From Thermoplasmata archaeon (GTDB taxonomy: Archaea; Thermoplasmatota; E2; UBA202; JdFR-43), in assembly GCA_003650975.1 (NCBI GenBank), contig QMSU01000055.1, positions 1-6,881 on the forward strand: a stretch of 6,881 nt of DNA, read 5' to 3'. Position 1 is the stretch's first letter. The number at the start of each line of letters is the position of its first letter. Below are positions 1 to 5,407 of this stretch, one piece after another. A program made the position numbers and the translations under genes. The notes beneath the pieces are model-generated. The model was given only the letters and a program-made list of their open reading frames with translations, ran no database searches and was not told where the DNA came from.

Positions 1-279
1 ATGTACCTTGGAAGGAGGGGCGCGAATACCGTTGCGGCCATATTTTATATTGTGGCGGTGACACTGAGCTTTGTGCCCTTTGCCATTTCCATTGATGCCG
101 CATATCATTTCGACCCGGTTTACCTTGCCATTGTGCTGGTGACGGATGCGATGCTTGCATATGTGGCCGCACGCCTCCTTATCACAACTGATACCCGCCA
201 TCTTGATCGCCTCCGGAGGCTGAGTCTTCTCGCCATTTTCATCGGCCTCATGGCATTTCTTGCAGGAGCCTTTGTGTGA
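1..279 (+). CDS. UbiA-family prenyltransferase, C-terminal part (5' end outside window)
   Basis: The reading frame is open from base 1 to TGA at 277-279 and gives 92 residues that match only the C-terminal third of a UbiA prenyltransferase, so the real start lies to the left; the ATG at base 1 should not be taken as the start. Three hydrophobic segments (about residues 11-30, 41-60 and 73-92) follow a GRR motif at residues 4-6. This part lines up end to end with the C-terminal part of the complete UbiA enzyme at 4244-5101 (GRK, then a hydrophobic segment ending in PF, then two more). UbiA enzymes move prenyl chains onto an acceptor in the membrane; in archaea the usual member adds the second geranylgeranyl chain to the glycerol phosphate backbone. 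The two Asp-rich catalytic motifs would be upstream and cannot be checked, so a quinone-pathway UbiA is also possible. GC content is about 58 percent in a sampled line, unlike the second copy. The next gene is in the same direction 40 bp away. Confidence 0.72.
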   Translation: MYLGRRGANTVAAIFYIVAVTLSFVPFAISIDAAYHFDPVYLAIVLVTDAMLAYVAARLLITTDTRHLDRLRRLSLLAIFIGLMAFLAGAFV

Positions 280-288
280 TACCATACG

Positions 289-300
289 ATTAATATAAAC
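289..300 (+). promoter_or_regulatory. TATA-box promoter for the SEC59-like gene
   Basis: An AT-rich TTAATATAA element is centred near 295, about 25 bp before the ATG at 320. That is the usual distance from an archaeal TATA box to the transcription start, so the mRNA would begin at or next to the start codon. No Shine-Dalgarno motif is visible between 300 and 319. Inferred from spacing only. Confidence 0.45.
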
Positions 301-319
301 AAATCGCCATATCATTATC

Positions 320-976
320 ATGGTATCAGGAGATATCGCAGGGCTCATCACCGTCTATGTATACGTTATCATCCTCCTTTTCCTTTCAGAAAAGGTGCTG
401 AAAAAGTACCCGCTCATCAGCAGAAAGTTTCTGCACATTATGGTGGGAAACATTTTTTTCATCCTTCCCCTGTTCGACCATGCCTGGGTGATGGCATTCG
501 TCGCTGCAGCCCCTTTTATTGTTCTCACCTTTCTTGTGAGTCCGCATTCTCCCCTGAAACTGGTGAGTGGCACTTCAGCTGCGGGACATGGCATGGGGCT
601 TGTGTACTATGCCATCTCATGGACCATTCTTGCCTATGTCTTTTTTGATCGGCCCGAGGTCATTGCCGTGGGAATTGTGGCCATGTCGTATGGGGACGGG
701 TTCGCATCGCTTGTGGGCAGCAGGTACGGAAAAAGGAAATACGACATCTGCGGAGATGTGAAAAGCGTGGAGGGTTCACTTGCCATGATGGTGATGACCG
801 TCATTGTATCCGCTGTGGCGCTCATCTACTATGGGGCACCCATCAGCATACCTGTGATTGGCATTGTTGCGGTGGCCAGTGCAGTGGTGGAGGCACTCAC
901 ACCGATGGGCCTTGACAATCTCTCCGTTTCACTTTCTGCGGCATTTCTGTACTATGCGCTCACCTATGGGGTGTGA
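320..976 (+). CDS. SEC59/phytol-kinase-like integral membrane lipid kinase
   Basis: A 218-residue multi-spanning membrane protein of the dolichol kinase/phytol kinase family (SEC59/VTE5 type), which phosphorylates long-chain prenols using a nucleoside triphosphate, often CTP. Visible family marks are SRKFLH at residues 34-39 after the first membrane segment, YGDGFASLVGSRYGKRKY at 124-141, KSVEGS at 148-153, and the late motif EALTPMGLDNLSV at 191-203. About six hydrophobic segments surround these. The length fits the compact bacterial/archaeal members. The ATG at 320 is chosen because a TATA-like element sits 25 bp upstream and the family N-terminus aligns. The stop overlaps the start of the downstream kinase by 4 bases, which implies translational coupling. 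With a UbiA enzyme upstream, a role in archaeal isoprenoid-lipid metabolism, such as geranylgeraniol phosphorylation, is likely but inferred. A relative acting as a CDP-lipid enzyme is the main alternative, since such families share the membrane topology. Confidence 0.8.
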   Translation: MVSGDIAGLITVYVYVIILLFLSEKVLKKYPLISRKFLHIMVGNIFFILPLFDHAWVMAFVAAAPFIVLTFLVSPHSPLKLVSGTSAAGHGMGLVYYAISWTILAYVFFDRPEVIAVGIVAMSYGDGFASLVGSRYGKRKYDICGDVKSVEGSLAMMVMTVIVSAVALIYYGAPISIPVIGIVAVASAVVEALTPMGLDNLSVSLSAAFLYYALTYGV

Positions 977-1551
977 CCGTGCGTTTCATTGTGGTTGACG
1001 GGCTTGACGGCGCCGGAAAGGATACCCATGCACGGCTGATACGAGAACGATACGTGACAAAGGGAGAAAATGTCATCATCCGCTCACATCCAGAAAGCGA
1101 TAATCCCTATGGCAGAAGGGCGAAACAGGCGCTTCTCGCGAGGGGAAAAATAAATCACCTGAAGGCATCTGTATACTATGCACTGGATGTTATCCACTCC
1201 TTACGAAAATATTACCGTGCGCGTGATACCGGTACTTTCATTGTTGTCCGGTATCTTGTGGGGGTTGCCTATCTCCCCCTTCCACTGGCAAAAATACTGT
1301 ATAAGTTCTTTGCAACATTCCTTCCCACCTCACCATACATGTTCTTTCTCGATGTGAAACCGGAAGAATCGCTGAAAAGAATTGAGGAACGGGAGGAACG
1401 GGAAATGTTTGAAACCCTGGAAGAGTTGCAGAAGGTGAGGAAAAAGGCACTGGAACTTGTGAGGGGATGGCACATTATTGACACCAATCGACCAGTGGAG
1501 GAAACGCATGCAGCAATACAAACGATACTTGATGAGCTTGACGGAAAATGA
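973..1551 (+). CDS. Thymidylate-kinase-fold P-loop kinase (divergent; substrate uncertain)
   Basis: A soluble 192-residue protein with the overall plan of thymidylate kinase: a Walker A motif GLDGAGKDT at residues 10-18, a hydrophobic beta strand FFLDVKPEESLKRI at 124-137, a charged LID-like stretch RIEEREEREMFE at 136-147, and the closing WHIIDTNRPVEE at 166-177. Two thymidylate-kinase signatures differ. The REPG element is replaced by a segment around SHPESDNPYGRRAKQ at 38-52, and the usual DRY motif reads VRY at 92-94, so its aspartate is absent. That points to a distinct subfamily, and the name thymidylate kinase would be unsafe. The start is GTG at 973, overlapping the TGA of the lipid kinase (shared GTGA at 973-976); GTG at 979 is an alternative. 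Being the last gene of the unit with UbiA and SEC59-like genes, it may phosphorylate a prenyl phosphate, which is a hypothesis. It ends 28 bp before the convergent peptidase gene. Confidence 0.75.
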   Translation: MTVRFIVVDGLDGAGKDTHARLIRERYVTKGENVIIRSHPESDNPYGRRAKQALLARGKINHLKASVYYALDVIHSLRKYYRARDTGTFIVVRYLVGVAYLPLPLAKILYKFFATFLPTSPYMFFLDVKPEESLKRIEEREEREMFETLEELQKVRKKALELVRGWHIIDTNRPVEETHAAIQTILDELDGK

Positions 1552-1579
1552 AAGTGAGCAGAAACCACCACGTTCTTTT

Positions 1580-2233
1580 CTAATGTTTCATGCTTTCGGT
1601 TATGGCTATTCTCACCGCCTCCACCATGGTACGCAATTCCATTCCGTATGGCGTCTGTGAAGAGAGCGGCGGAACGTGTATGAATCCTGCGCTGATATTC
1701 AGATGTTGCTCGTGGATATAATCCATCAGACGGTACAGAATGAAATTACAGGCATAGATTCCTGCAAAGAATGATTGTCTTGCCGGTATTCCGGCCCCCC
1801 TGATTTCCTGCGTGATGTCACCGGTGGGAATTGAGGAAAAATAAAGGAAAGGACCGTCTTTCTCTATTCTGCTCAGTTGCCATCCCTCCTCCCGTTTCAG
1901 ATTCACCCCGATTTTCTCAATGCATATAAAGCGTGAGTAGCCATCCAGCCCGAGTGCAATAACCACTGAGGGTTCATATGTGTGCATTGCTTTCTTCACC
2001 ATTTCAAAGGATTCATTGAAATCAACCGGCAGCACCATACCAATAATATGTGCATTCCCGATTTCCTCCCCGTTCAGCTCCTCCGCTATCAGCTGAGAAG
2101 GGTTCACCTCCCATTTGTCAAATGGTACAAAACCGGTGATCAGCACGGAAACATCCTGTGTATTTTCACTGGCCGGAAATGCGGGTGCCAGCAACACTAG
2201 GGCAATCACGGCGATTATCGCACCGTTTCTCAT
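1580..2233 (-). CDS. pcp: Pyroglutamyl peptidase I (C15 family) with signal peptide
   Basis: A 217-residue cysteine peptidase that removes N-terminal pyroglutamate from peptides. The conserved opening [16 protein letters not shown] is at residues 31-46. The catalytic triad can be assigned from family motifs as Glu106 (CIEKIGVN), Cys162 (AGIYACN) and His186 (AGFIHVPPL). The region after the Glu is a little shorter and more divergent than in classical enzymes, but the GIP segment at 148-150 is kept. Unlike the normal cytosolic enzyme, it starts with a short basic end (MRN), a hydrophobic run at about 5-19 and APAFPAS, so export or membrane anchoring is likely. The ATG at 2233 is supported by this signal peptide and by an AT-rich element about 29 bp upstream. 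The gene is divergent from EF-1A and convergent with the kinase at 973-1551, so it forms its own unit. The family assignment is firm; the cell location is inferred. Confidence 0.88.
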   Translation of the reverse strand: MRNGAIIAVIALVLLAPAFPASENTQDVSVLITGFVPFDKWEVNPSQLIAEELNGEEIGNAHIIGMVLPVDFNESFEMVKKAMHTYEPSVVIALGLDGYSRFICIEKIGVNLKREEGWQLSRIEKDGPFLYFSSIPTGDITQEIRGAGIPARQSFFAGIYACNFILYRLMDYIHEQHLNISAGFIHVPPLSSQTPYGMELRTMVEAVRIAITESMKH

Positions 2234-2254
2234 TATCCTTTATCTGCATGGTAT

Positions 2255-2269
2255 TGAAAATATTTATTC
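2255..2269 (-). promoter_or_regulatory. Putative TATA-box promoter of pcp
   Basis: Read on the minus strand the element is AATAAATATTTTC, centred near 2262, about 29 bp before the ATG. Only a weak AGGA lies 3 bases before the start, too close for normal Shine-Dalgarno use, so the transcript is probably leaderless or nearly so. It shares the 124-bp divergent region 2234-2357 with the EF-1A promoter. Confidence 0.4.
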
Positions 2270-2311
2270 ATTCTGCGGAAATATTCAGGAGATACGGAAC
2301 CTGACGAGAGC

Positions 2312-2328
2312 AAATAAATATATATATT
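2312..2328 (+). promoter_or_regulatory. TATA-box promoter of the EF-1A operon
   Basis: A run of alternating A and T (AAATAAATATATATATT) lies 30-46 bp before the EF-1A start. Allowing about 25 bp to the transcription start gives a leader of roughly 15-20 bases, just enough to hold the Shine-Dalgarno at 2346-2351. Confidence 0.55.
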
Positions 2329-2345
2329 TCATCTTATTTACAAGC

Positions 2346-2351
2346 AGGAGG
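2346..2351 (+). promoter_or_regulatory. Strong Shine-Dalgarno site deciding the EF-1A start
   Basis: AGGAGG followed by a 6-base spacer places the start at ATG 2358 and rules out the in-frame upstream extension that runs back into the pcp gene. This is the strongest ribosome-binding site in the window and contrasts with the leaderless-looking genes around it. Confidence 0.85.
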
Positions 2352-2357
2352 ATTAAA

Positions 2358-3644
2358 ATGGCAACGGATAAACCACACTTAAATTTGGTGATAATAGGTC
2401 ACGTCGACCACGGGAAATCGACACTGGTGGGAAGACTGCTTCTGGACACGGGGCAGATAGAGGAACACGTTATCAGGAAGTACAGTGAAGAAGCAGCAAC
2501 CAAAGGCAAGGAATCATTCGCTCTGGCATGGGTCATGGACAAACTCAAGGAAGAGCGAGAGAGAGGTGTTACCATTGATGTAGCGCACAAGAGATTTGAT
2601 ACTGACAAGTACTACTTCACCATCATAGACGCCCCTGGCCACAGAGACTTCGTCAAGAACATGATCACCGGAACAAGCCAGGCGGACGCCGCCGTGCTGG
2701 TGGTGGCCGCGCCGGAGGGCGTCATGGCCCAGACAAAGGAGCATGCATGGCTTGCCAGGACTCTTGGAGTCAACCAGCTCATTGTCGCCATCAACAAGAT
2801 GGATGCCACCAAACCGGAGTATGACCAGAAGAGATTCGAGGAAGTGAAGACAGAGGTGTCCAAGCTCATTGCCGGCATCGGCTATAAGGATGTTCCCATC
2901 ATACCGGTATCTGCATGGGTGGGCGACAATGTGGTGGAGCGGAAGAAACTCAGCTGGGCGGAAGGACCGACCCTGATTGAAGCGCTGAATAACCTCAAGG
3001 TCCCGCCCAAACCGACCGACAAGCCGCTGCGATGGCCCATCCAGGATGTGTACTCCATCACCGGTGTAGGAACGGTTCCTGTGGGGAGGGTGGAAACCGG
3101 CGTCATAAAACCGGGCGATAAAATCATATTCCTGCCCTCCACTCAGCCAAAGGGAGTTATTGGAGAGGTCAAATCGGTGGAAATGCACCATGAGACCATT
3201 CCAAAGGCAGAGCCGGGCGACAACGTGGGAGTCAATGTCCGGGGAGTGGGCAAGAAGGATATCAGGAGAGGAGATGTCGCAGGGCCGGTTGACCATCCGC
3301 CAACGGTTGCAAAGACATTCACGGCGCGTATCATGGTGCTGAATCATCCATCAGTTATCACCGTCGGTTACACACCGGTCTTCCACTGCCATACGGCACA
3401 GGTTGCCTGCACATTCGAGGAGTTACTCAAGAAATTCGATCCGAGAAGCGGTGCAGTGCTGGAGGAAAATCCCCAGATACTGAAGACTGGCGATGCGGCA
3501 CTGGTGAAGATACGCCCCACAAGACCGATGGTCATAGAGAAGGCAAAGGAGTTCCCGGAACTGGGCAGATTTGCCATCAGAGATATGGGACAGACTGTTG
3601 CGGCTGGCGTCGTTGAGGACGTGGAACCGAGAGAGCTCAAGTAA
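2358..3644 (+). CDS. tuf: Translation elongation factor 1A (EF-1 alpha, EF-Tu equivalent)
   Basis: A 428-residue GTPase that delivers aminoacyl-tRNA to the ribosome. All GTP-binding elements are intact: G1 GHVDHGKS at residues 14-21, G2 RGVTID at 69-74 with switch I Thr72, G3 DAPGH at 91-95, G4 NKMD at 146-149, and G5 SAW at 185-187. Beta-barrel domains II and III follow, with [22 protein letters not shown] in domain II and conserved domain III segments such as [17 protein letters not shown] near the C-terminus. The length is normal for euryarchaea. The archaeal diphthamide factor is EF-2, not this protein, so no such site is expected. The start is fixed by the Shine-Dalgarno at 2346-2351. 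uS10 follows after a single base, so the two are cotranscribed. The usual upstream partners in archaea (S12, S7, EF-2) are missing here; instead a divergent peptidase gene lies next to it. GC content is high, about 67 percent in one sampled line. Confidence 0.98.
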   Translation: MATDKPHLNLVIIGHVDHGKSTLVGRLLLDTGQIEEHVIRKYSEEAATKGKESFALAWVMDKLKEERERGVTIDVAHKRFDTDKYYFTIIDAPGHRDFVKNMITGTSQADAAVLVVAAPEGVMAQTKEHAWLARTLGVNQLIVAINKMDATKPEYDQKRFEEVKTEVSKLIAGIGYKDVPIIPVSAWVGDNVVERKKLSWAEGPTLIEALNNLKVPPKPTDKPLRWPIQDVYSITGVGTVPVGRVETGVIKPGDKIIFLPSTQPKGVIGEVKSVEMHHETIPKAEPGDNVGVNVRGVGKKDIRRGDVAGPVDHPPTVAKTFTARIMVLNHPSVITVGYTPVFHCHTAQVACTFEELLKKFDPRSGAVLEENPQILKTGDAALVKIRPTRPMVIEKAKEFPELGRFAIRDMGQTVAAGVVEDVEPRELK

Positions 3645-3645
3645 T

Positions 3646-3957
3646 ATGCCACAGATAGCACGAATCACGCTGACCGGCACTGATGCACCAAAGGTTGATG
3701 AGGTGTGCCAGCAGATAAAAAAGATAGCAGAGAGAACCGGCATACGACTGCGCGGTCCCATACCATTGCCCACCAAACGGCTGGTGGTTCCCTGCAGGAA
3801 GAGTCCCGATGGAGAGGGCTCGGAGACATGGGACCGCTGGGAGATGCGCATCCACAAACGCCTCATAGAAATCGATGCACAGGACCGCGCACTCCGGCAG
3901 CTCATGCGGGTACAGGTGCCCGACGGTGTCAACATAGAAATAATGTTGAAATCATAG
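3646..3957 (+). CDS. rps10: Small ribosomal subunit protein uS10
   Basis: A 103-residue ribosomal protein of the 30S head, near the 3' major domain of 16S rRNA. The archaeal/eukaryotic form is evident from [18 protein letters not shown] at residues 4-21, [14 protein letters not shown] at 33-46 and [12 protein letters not shown] at 65-76, ending in IEIMLKS. Length is normal for archaea. The ATG at 3646 starts one base after the EF-1A stop (TAATATG), so translation is probably coupled to EF-1A termination. The frame stays open further upstream into EF-1A, but the family N-terminus begins at this ATG. EF-1A, uS10 and tRNA-Ser in this order is, as I recall, a common euryarchaeal arrangement. Confidence 0.97.
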   Translation: MPQIARITLTGTDAPKVDEVCQQIKKIAERTGIRLRGPIPLPTKRLVVPCRKSPDGEGSETWDRWEMRIHKRLIEIDAQDRALRQLMRVQVPDGVNIEIMLKS

Positions 3958-3962
3958 AACAT

Positions 3963-4006
3963 CCTTTTCCCAACCCATCTTTTTTTATACTCTTTTTCTT
4001 TTCATT
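3963..4006 (+). terminator. Pyrimidine/T-rich termination region after uS10
   Basis: Just after the uS10 stop come several T-runs (CCTTTTCCC, then seven T from 3980, then CTTTTTCTTTTC). Archaeal termination commonly uses such U-tracts without a hairpin. The same stretch holds the TATA box of the tRNA gene, so the end of one unit and the start of the next overlap. Confidence 0.45.
3982..3990 (+). promoter_or_regulatory. TATA-box promoter of the tRNA-Ser gene
   Basis: TTTTTATAC is centred about 26-29 bp before position 4015, the 5' end of the mature tRNA, so the primary transcript would carry only a very short 5' leader. This suggests the tRNA can be made independently of the EF-1A/uS10 operon. 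Confidence 0.55.
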
Positions 4007-4014
4007 TTGCGTAT

Positions 4015-4150
4015 GCTGAGGTAGCCAAGCCCGGACGAAGGCGCAGGCCTTGAGAGCCTGTGGGGCTTACGCCCCGCGAGGGTTCAAACTGCAACATGTC
4101 TGGAGCAAATTGCACTTCCAGGCAGGTGCTTGAAAATCCCTCCCTCAGCG
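4015..4150 (+). tRNA. trnS(uga): tRNA-Ser(UGA), interrupted by an intron in the T-loop
   Basis: The full cloverleaf can be drawn. The acceptor arms GCTGAGG (4015-4021) and CCTCAGC (4143-4149) pair perfectly, with G4150 as discriminator, the usual serine base. The D-stem is GCC (4024-4026) with GGC (4040-4042), and the D-loop contains the conserved GG. The anticodon stem is CAGGC (4044-4048) with GCCTG (4056-4060), around the loop CTTGAGA, giving anticodon TGA at 4051-4053, which reads UCA codons. The long variable arm typical of serine is GGGGC-TTAC-GCCCC (4062-4075). The T-stem is GAGGG (4078-4082) with CCCTC (4138-4142), but the 7-base T-loop TTCAAAT is only rebuilt after removing about 48 bases. 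The spliced tRNA would be about 88 nt. CCA is not encoded. Own promoter at 3982-3990. Confidence 0.93.
4089..4136 (+). other. Non-canonical archaeal tRNA intron in the T-loop (about position 59/60)
   Basis: Removing 48 bases restores a perfect T-loop, TTCAAAT. The boundary folds as a bulge-helix-bulge: the T-stem GAGGG:CCCTC is the outer helix, AAT (4135-4137) is the 3' bulge, TTCAA (4083-4087) pairs with TTGAA (4130-4134) as the central helix, ACT (4088-4090) is the 5' bulge, and GCA (4091-4093) pairs with TGC (4127-4129) as the inner helix. The intron interior has a further hairpin, CTGGAG (4100-4105) with TTCCAG (4116-4121). Because of repeated A residues, the cut after 4085, 4086, 4087 or 4088 with the matching 3' cut gives the same product. 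The intron has no room for an ORF or a box C/D RNA. Confidence 0.85.
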
Positions 4151-4168
4151 TCATTTTAATACAATGAC
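4150..4168 (+). repeat. Small inverted repeat at the tRNA 3' end
   Basis: GTCATT (4150-4155) and AATGAC (4163-4168) are perfect complements with a 7-base loop, beginning at the discriminator base. It could form a 3' trailer hairpin affecting tRNA 3' processing or termination, or be chance in AT-rich DNA. Confidence 0.3.
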
Positions 4169-4213
4169 ACATCGTGACATTTGGTTTAAAACTAAGGACA
4201 ACATAATTAAAAT

Positions 4214-4223
4214 TGTATTTAAC
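4214..4223 (+). promoter_or_regulatory. Putative TATA box of the second UbiA gene
   Basis: TGTATTTAAC is centred about 25-28 bp before the start codons at 4244/4247, with no Shine-Dalgarno at a usable distance, which predicts a leaderless mRNA. The region 4151-4243 is generally AT-rich, so other TATA-like sites exist. Confidence 0.4.
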
Positions 4224-4243
4224 GACTTTTTTTAAACAACCCG

Positions 4244-5101
4244 GTGATGGCATTTGTGGATGGACGGCCAGTAATTAATAAAGCAAGGAGCTTTTTGGAG
4301 TTAATCAGACCCATAACGGTCATGCTAGGGCTAATGGGGGTTTTTGTTGGCGGGATTTTAGGTGGCTTCCATCTTGTTTCATTAGATTTGTTTTTTGCCA
4401 TGATTGTTGTTGTTTTTATGGTGGCAGGCGCCATGGCTCTTAATGATTATTTTGATATGGAGGTTGATAAAATCGCACATTTGCACAGACCAATCCCGTC
4501 CGGAAGGTTATCGCCAAAGGAAGGTTTGCGATTTGCATATGTATCGTTTTTTATTGCATCACTCCTCTCGATATTTATTAACGTATTTAGTTTTGGAATA
4601 GTGGTTTTCAGCATAGGACTTCTGGTATTATATGAAAAATATTTCAAGGATATTGGCTTGGCGGGGAATATCGTTGCGGCTTTTATCTCGAGCATGGCAT
4701 TGATTTTTGGCGGTGTTGCCGTCGGGCAAGCACATAACGCCCTGATATTGGCCGTTATGACATTTCTGATCATGCTGGGCAGGGAGATATTGAAGGACGT
4801 GGAGGATATTGACGGCGATATCTTAACAAGAGTGACATTGCCAATGAAAATCGGAAGGAAAAATGCCCTTTATGCCGGATGTCTGGCCATAATTGCAACC
4901 ATTGCCCTGATTCCCTTTCCTTACTGGTGGAATATTCTTAGTTTGTGGTATATCGTTATCATTATTCCGGCGGGTATGCTATTTGTTTATTCGATAATTT
5001 TGGTTCTCAAAGACATAAAAAATATTGGTACAACAATAGAGATTTTACGATCGGGGAGTGCTTTTGCACTGGTTGGATTTATCATCGGAGTGTTAACATA
5101 A
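4244..5101 (+). CDS. ubiA: UbiA prenyltransferase, probable digeranylgeranylglyceryl phosphate synthase
   Basis: A complete membrane enzyme of about 285 residues with roughly eight to nine hydrophobic segments. It likely transfers a second geranylgeranyl group to geranylgeranylglyceryl phosphate, the second ether-bond step of archaeal lipid synthesis. The first Asp-rich motif NDYFDMEVD is at residues 67-75, followed by RPIPSGR at 82-88; the second is GREILKDVEDIDGD at 179-192, followed by TLPMKIGR at 198-205. This combination, especially GREILKD, is typical of the archaeal ether-lipid branch of UbiA. Either GTG 4244 or ATG 4247 can be the start; they differ by one residue, and ATG is more likely. 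GC content is about 33-40 percent in sampled lines against 55-67 percent in the EF-1A and left-hand genes, and TTA and TTT codons are frequent, so recent acquisition is possible. It is alone between the tRNA and a terminator-like element. Confidence 0.88.
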   Translation: MMAFVDGRPVINKARSFLELIRPITVMLGLMGVFVGGILGGFHLVSLDLFFAMIVVVFMVAGAMALNDYFDMEVDKIAHLHRPIPSGRLSPKEGLRFAYVSFFIASLLSIFINVFSFGIVVFSIGLLVLYEKYFKDIGLAGNIVAAFISSMALIFGGVAVGQAHNALILAVMTFLIMLGREILKDVEDIDGDILTRVTLPMKIGRKNALYAGCLAIIATIALIPFPYWWNILSLWYIVIIIPAGMLFVYSIILVLKDIKNIGTTIEILRSGSAFALVGFIIGVLT

Positions 5102-5107
5102 TTTTAA

Positions 5108-5152
5108 TGCTTTCTTCAGCACTTTTTTCGCTTATCCTGGAAAGAAAAAAGT
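5108..5152. terminator. Hairpin plus T-run; extended inverted repeat after ubiA
   Basis: Just after the ubiA stop, TGCT (5108-5111) and AGCA (5118-5121) can form a short stem followed by CTTTTTT (5122-5128), which resembles an intrinsic terminator. The T-run is itself half of a 9-bp perfect inverted repeat, ACTTTTTTC (5121-5129) with GAAAAAAGT (5144-5152), giving a T-run on both strands, so it could stop transcription from either side. Confidence 0.45.
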
Positions 5153-5298
5153 AACAGGTTTTGTGGGTGAGGGAGCATAGCATTCAGCAGATATCACTGG
5201 CACAGTGCCTGCTTGCGCCCCCATTTGTGACGGAACATTTCTCGCTGTAGACATTTATCAACATGCATCTTAAATACTTCCATGTATTTTTAATATAA
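5153..5298. other. Intergenic stretch with no recognised gene; weak structures only
   Basis: No convincing coding frame is seen. The part 5163-5224 is more GC-rich than its surroundings and can be folded with an outer stem GTGGG (5163-5167) with CCCAT (5220-5224) and an inner hairpin GGCA-CAG-TGCC (5199-5209). The part 5261-5289 holds two small overlapping inverted repeats: ACATG/CATGT (5261-5265, 5281-5285) and AAATAC/GTATTT (5272-5277, 5284-5289). None matches an RNA family I can name. Confidence 0.35.
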
Positions 5299-5403
5299 GT
5301 GAACAAGCATATCTGGACCCCCTACAAAATATGGAACGAAGCATCATGGTTTACCAGTTTTGAGAAGATGCTCGAAAGAAAAAGGAGATCTTGCGAGAAG
5401 TAG
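5299..5403 (+). CDS. Possible small protein of 34 residues, leaderless GTG start
   Basis: From GTG at 5299 the frame runs to TAG at 5401-5403 and stops 4 bases before the end of the convergent regulator gene. The product is unrecognised. It has three Trp, three Phe/Tyr-rich turns and a strongly basic tail (ERKRRSCEK), reading like an amphipathic aromatic N-terminal half and a charged C-terminal half. A stop codon lies directly before the GTG, so the frame cannot extend upstream. A TTAAATAC element at 5270-5277 sits about 26 bp before the GTG, the spacing expected for a leaderless gene. The ORF is short enough to arise by chance, and it could also be the remnant of a longer gene. Confidence 0.3.
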   Translation: MNKHIWTPYKIWNEASWFTSFEKMLERKRRSCEK

Positions 5404-5407
5404 AACT

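Noticed and set aside
2115..2357. In-frame N-terminal extension of EF-1A
   Set aside because: It overlaps pcp on the other strand, lies upstream of the promoter, and the family N-terminus and Shine-Dalgarno fix the start at 2358.
2514..3347. Long open frame of 277 codons on the minus strand inside EF-1A
   Set aside because: It is fully antisense to a highly conserved gene, has a low-complexity His/Arg-rich composition typical of a shadow of a GC-rich coding strand, and shows no recognisable domain.
3423..3962. Open frame of 179 codons on the minus strand across the EF-1A end and uS10
   Set aside because: Antisense to two certain genes, with no domain and no promoter.
4015..4150. Split or permuted tRNA instead of an intron-containing one
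   Set aside because: All parts are in normal order on one strand and a bulge-helix-bulge joins them in cis.
4002..4253. Minus-strand frame of 83 codons across the tRNA gene
   Set aside because: It covers the tRNA and its promoter, and the protein has no recognisable feature.
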